Shown here in pieces: positions 59,234-64,000 of a stretch of 64,000 nt of DNA (position 1 is the stretch's first letter; each line of letters begins with the position of its first letter). The notes beneath the pieces were generated by a model. The model saw nothing but the letters and a program-made list of their open reading frames with translations, had not been told where the DNA came from and made no database searches. The stretch comes from Elephas maximus indicus (taxonomy: Eukaryota > Chordata > Mammalia > Proboscidea > Elephantidae). The position numbers and the translations under genes were made by a program. The stretch spans positions 149,054,823-149,118,822 of the forward strand of contig NC_064822.1 in the NCBI RefSeq assembly GCF_024166365.1. Direction: 5' to 3'.

Positions 59234-62200
59234 GGAAAAAGAGTGAGTAATCCTGTTCCTTGGCTTGGTTTCTACTACAAGCCTGATAAAGTCTCTACGG
59301 TACCTATATGTCCAATGTGGCCCCTTGCCATGTGAAAGGAAGGATGAGCTGAGCCCAGGAGCAGGAACGATGATTCTCTTGTATTCATGGATTCATTCTT
59401 TACGTTACCCATGCATCCGTTCAAGAAACTTTTACTTATCTGTTATGCTGGTCCAGGTGCTGTGTTTGGGGACCAGCTGTATTTGGTGGATATTTGTTGA
59501 ATTTATTTATTCAATCAACAAATACTTATTGAGTGCCTATTTTCAGCCAAGTATTACTACAAGCAGTTATTATCTAGAAATGATCGTAGCACTTAAGGTT
59601 CTTGCTTTCAGTCTATCTATACTCAATGAGAATTTTTTTTTCTTTTTTTTTAATAGAAAGCTTATGTCATTTTATTTGTGAAAACGGAAGGCGTTCCAGC
59701 TTGCAGTGTAAACCTGTGAGGATAATTTTTCTTATCTGCCAGCATATTTAATACACATTGATCATTCTTATTCTTGAAATATCTTGCTCATCATTGCCAG
59801 TACTAAACTTCTTCCCAAGGCTCTATTCCATTCACATGAAGTGATCACTTTGCACTCATATTAGTAATTGCTTGGCTATTCCTTTCAATTCTAACCAACA
59901 AACATGCAAACTCTCTTTACCAGGTATAGTATAAAAGCAGGGTCAACAGTAATTGAATCAAAATCTATGAAAAAATAGCAAATAATTAACTCTTAAGAAA
60001 TCATGGCTGTTTTGCCAAAAGAACGTCATGAAGACTCCTTAAGCAAGTATACGTTAAAGAACATTAAAACACAGAAGTATGCTGAATTTTTCCTTTGGCA
60101 GATACACAGTGTAGATAACACAGTGCCTCATTTCAGAAAGCCAATATGCTAGGGACAAAGAGGTTCCTTGTCAAGGACTGGTATCCACATACACCTGAAA
60201 GAGATAAACATGTACCCCACTTCAATTTTTTTTTTTCCATTTTCAGAACTTAAAGTAAAAATCAACAAAATAGAGCCATACTTCTGTGAATTATTTAGGG
60301 CTATTATCAGATATCTTGGAACTACATACCAATTAGATAACATCAAAACTTTCCAAGTCATGTGGTTTGGCTAATAAAGGTGTGGTCTAAATAAAATTGG
60401 TAACTAGCTTCAAACTTTTTTTGTTTTTCTTCTAAAATCTGTTCAAGGACTTTTCTCCTTGACATGTGTCCTACTTTGTATGGGAGCACATAACACAAGA
60501 CCTTATGAGCGGAGTTTAAGTTGGCTTATGGCTTTTTGAGTAACAAATCAGGTTTTAACCCGGAGCTCTGTCTCACCACTGCTACTATTCCTGGGATCTT
60601 TTTGCCAGGGAAAAAGCATTCCAGTCATTGTTCTTAATGGGCTGTCTGCTGCCAGTGAATGACTACTTAAGTTACCAGGTATCATGAGGGGAAATCTCTT
60701 TTAGGAACTCCTGGGAACTACGAAGATTTACATACTCAAATAAACTGACATTTCTCAATCCAATTTGGGATTTTAAATCTTTATTGAAAGATTACATAAA
60801 ACAATATATGATAATTTTCCATTTTGTGGAATTCATAAATTACCATACTCCTAACTCCGGAGGGAATACATGACTGTTAGCAACTTTTACCCTAATCGCA
60901 AAACGCAATTCTTCCTTCTGATGAACCCATCATGGTATGATGTACTTATGGAGGTAATATAATGCACTTGGCTTTCAAAAACTCGTTCAGATATATTCTC
61001 ATCGATTCAAAAGCAAATTTTAATACCCATTTTTGACATACAATAATAGAGCTGTAATGCTTACTTCTAACATACCCAATAGGAGTGCATGTTTTGGAGC
61101 ATTTTAATTTCAAGTTGTCCTTATGACGATGCCTATTATCACCTGGGATGGATTTTTTAATCTTTGAGACTAAAGACACAGAAAAATCGAAATGATGATT
61201 GAATAGTACTATGACAATAATTACATAGATCTTATTTACTGTATTTGATCCTTTCATACTCATTGTGAATTTTCTTTTAGAAATCACTTAAAAGAAAAAT
61301 TCTAATTTTGTCTTTCTGAAAAATATATGGGACACTGCTTCATTATGACAATTTCCTGCTTCTAGAAAGGTTGGTAAAAGGTCAAAACAATCCTCTGCCC
61401 CCAAGTTTTATCAATGAAAACACCTAAGGAACCACGTTGCTAACCAAATATTCCAAAAGATTCATAGTAACATTGCAGCTTTCTGAACTTGTTAATAAGT
61501 CCCCAATTACTATTTAACAATATTAATTTTTAAAACAATTACCTTGGAAATAGACTCAAATATATACATGATTACATTCAAAAATGGAACTTATCCAGAT
61601 ACCTAAATATGTTAACAATCTAAATTCAATTATGGACTGTCCATATGAATACCAAGAGAATTGGTGCTTCATTATGTGTTTCTTTGGCTTTCATGTGAGA
61701 AACAACGCCTACCTAGCTACTTTTAGAAAACACTTTCAAAATCTGTATGCTTTAAAATTGAATCGTTTTTCAAAAAAATTCTAGTCTGTCTAACATTTTC
61801 CTTTGTTATACTGAACAAAAACCTGCTTAAAAAGATATGCATCAATCTTTGGGATTCAGTCACAGAACATTCCATTATTCTGAAACCAAAGTAAACAATC
61901 CACCTCCTGAGACCAACAGGTCTTCTGAAAATTGCCCTCTTCCTGGTGTAAGGGTACTCTTGGTTATGAGAATCTTAACCAACATATGCAGTCAAGCTTC
62001 ACCTTTCTCAGTAGCATTTGTGATTATTCCGTACTGGTTTTAATATTGTTCAATTCAGTTACACTGTATTCTAATCTATTTTTTTACTATTAAATCTTAT
62101 CACAATTGGAAAAATCGAAAAAACATTAACTCTGTTCGTAAACATAAAGGATTTTAAGTTGGCCTGATTTATTTTTTATACGAAAGCTTAAAATGAAACA

Positions 62201-63588
62201 TCTAGAAAGTTTTTATGTCCAAATACAATAATATTTTGTGACCAGACATTATTATCAATTTTTCCAAAGGCCGTTTTCCAAAACTTTGAACTAAAGGCTT
62301 CTTAAAATTTAGGAAAGATTATCTGCTAAAGTGAGATTAGCTTGGTTTCCAGATTCTTCTTAGGTTTTGATTATATTAAATGTCAACCAATACTTCATAA
62401 AGCATTAGCTTTTACTAGGTAACAGCTAACATAACATGATGAATAGATAATAAATTAATTTCAAAATTACTATGTTTCTAGTTTGAGTACAGATTATAAT
62501 TTTAGTTTTCAAAATTATATAAACATCTGTATTGCAGGTCTACCACATGCTAGACACCATCCTGGGAGTGAGAACTCAATGGTGACTAGACAGACATGGC
62601 CTTCTGACATTATAGTGCGTTCTTTCTAAATGTTTTTATGCCTCACATTTGAATTTTCATTTTTGTTCCGTGTCTTAAAAGCTCTCAAATATACATGTAT
62701 TTTGAAATGCTTATAGAACTAGCTCATAAGGTTTAATCTTGGATGATTAAATATTACTCCAATAGTGAACATGATAAGGAAAAGTCCAGTAAACAAACTT
62801 TCTCAAAATTATATGCTCTCAAATCCCCAGTATTTTCTCTAGAAATCTGTATTTTTTCCTGTTAATAAAAATACAATTATACTGAAACAGTTATTTTAAT
62901 TGTATAAGGTATATACAAGGGATGCACACATATTACTCAAACTCTTCCCTTATGGACATCCTACAATGTAGTTTATACTACACATTTGAAGAATGCATTG
63001 GTTCTTATCAGATAACTGTTTCACCATCAATCACATTTAAGGAAAGATATTTAATCTTCATATGTCAGGGTGCAATTATTTAAATCATATGGAACACTGT
63101 AAACAAAATGGATAAAGTTAACGGCGTTGGAATGGTTAATGTCAATGGTGTAATTAAGGTTCATCTATATTTTTACCTCTTAGGAGGTTAAAAAACAAAC
63201 AAAAAAAAGCCTCCCGTGTAGTAATACTAAGCGCTGAAATAATAAATACATATCCATTCTACCTCAATACACCATGTGGTTTACTCACTGTTTAGTTTGA
63301 AAGACCCATATTTTTATGTCCTCAACCACCTCAATGTGGTTTACATTTTTCTAAAGAACTGGACAAATGCAAATCTGTAAAGGAATCTCAGTTATTACAA
63401 CAACTTAATATACTCTCACTACGGCCGCCTTCACCAAAATACTTGTGATTATAATAAAGCATCAGCTTCAGGAGCAGCATCTCATTTCCTCCGAGAAATA
63501 CTATTAAACTTCCCTTTTTTTATTATTCTATCTTTTTTATCATTTTACACAGAAAATATCATATTAAAAAAAAGGCTTGTATACTCAC
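59234..63588. other. RASSF9 intron, largely unique
   Basis: 59490-59560 resembles an L2-type 3' end. Two T-runs (59633-59655, 60225-60239) occur. No gene is supported. A 138-codon plus ORF at 59265 was rejected. The canonical first exon of RASSF9 was looked for on minus and not found. Confidence 0.5.
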
Positions 63589-63738
63589 TTTTGCGAATGA
63601 AAGTTAGTTTTACTTATAGATAGTGCTGTGGCGAAACAGAAGAGATGAAAACGGAGAATGGACTTCTCTGAGGGGAACTCACTGGGGCGCATGCAAAGTT
63701 TTGTTGCACTGTTATTTTTCATACTAATGGCAGAATCC
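63589..63738 (-). other. candidate alternative first or 5' exon of RASSF9
   Basis: On minus, an open stretch ends at a strong donor: exon end 'cattcgcaaaa', then GTGAGTAT (GT at 63588-63587). The open frame reaches the donor in phase 2, the phase needed to join the RASSF9 last exon. The joined junction would read through Lys into Ser-Pro-Thr-Lys-Asp. Several CpGs lie in the segment. A T-run and 'caattcag' near 63738-63760 could instead make it an internal exon. It does not resemble the known first exon. Tentative. Confidence 0.25.
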
Positions 63739-64000
63739 CTGAATTGCTCAAAAAAAAAAAACCCAGAACAACAGGGATACAACTACAGGGATAATATTCA
63801 CAAAAATCAGTATGACAAAATCATAACTTGTTTTTAAAATCATGAACTTTTCCAAAGTAATTTTTCATACATTTTGATAGCATTTAAACCAACATACTTC
63901 AAATTAATGCTACTGAATAATCATTTTAAAGAGCAATATGGGTTTTTGTTTTTGCTTGTTTTTTGGTCTTCTGGTTTTTTTGTTTGTTTGTTTTTTTAGT
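63739..64000. other. RASSF9 intron or flank
   Basis: T-rich end with 'tttgtttgtttg' units. Nothing is recognised. Confidence 0.4.

Noticed and set aside
59265-59681. Plus-strand open frame of 138 codons
   Set aside because: It ends in a homopolymer-encoded Phe run and overlaps an L2-like relic. No family resemblance.

Overview
The window reads as nuclear DNA of an afrotherian mammal, most likely an elephant, sirenian or hyrax. The evidence is the repeats. More than twenty copies of a tRNA-derived SINE have the AfroSINE head and a tail of the type 'tcggaatcgactcgacggca'. RTE (BovB-like) LINE copies share that tail, and there is one long, fairly young L1. Base composition is AT-rich, there are no compact operons, and a spliced vertebrate gene is present. 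The species assignment is an inference from repeat families I recognise, not from a search.

One protein-coding gene is visible: RASSF9 on the minus strand. Its large last coding exon (19313-20573) is intact and supplies 419 codons after a split arginine codon. With the 15-codon first exon known from other mammals this gives 435 residues. I could not find that first exon in the window, so the first intron probably runs from 20574 past 64000. Positions 1 to about 15200 lie downstream of the gene, and roughly 15240-19312 may be its 3' UTR and flank. The rest is intronic.

Region by region: 1-15240 is intergenic, with a decayed RTE copy (2.65-3.77 kb), L2- and LTR-like relics, a solo-LTR-like element with a nested SINE (11.1-11.9 kb), and a tight cluster of SINEs (13.4-15.2 kb). 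15241-20573 holds the gene's 3' part. 20574-29996 holds two RTE copies, one full enough to show reverse transcriptase and a 5' inversion flanked by a target-site duplication, plus an old L1 tail broken by a Tigger-type transposon. 29997-41309 is mostly unique DNA with SINEs, a tetranucleotide microsatellite between two SINEs, MIR and hAT relics, and a perfect 32-bp palindrome. 41310-48200 is a dense mosaic of a tRNA-Gly-headed SINE, L2, an MLT1-type LTR, RTE copies in both orientations, and a three-level nest (hAT, then RTE, then AfroSINE). 50279-57448 is a full-length L1 with a perfect 13-bp target-site duplication. Its ORF2 is uninterrupted with all catalytic residues, its ORF1 is broken, and its 5' UTR holds tandem monomers. 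57449-64000 is intron with MIR and SINE relics and, near the right edge, a splice-donor-bearing segment that could be an alternative first exon.

No bacterial-type system, CRISPR array or unknown multigene system is present. The most distinctive content is the L1 (intact ORF2, monomeric 5' UTR, long inter-ORF spacer), the RTE and SINE families that share a 3' tail, and the candidate RASSF9 exon.
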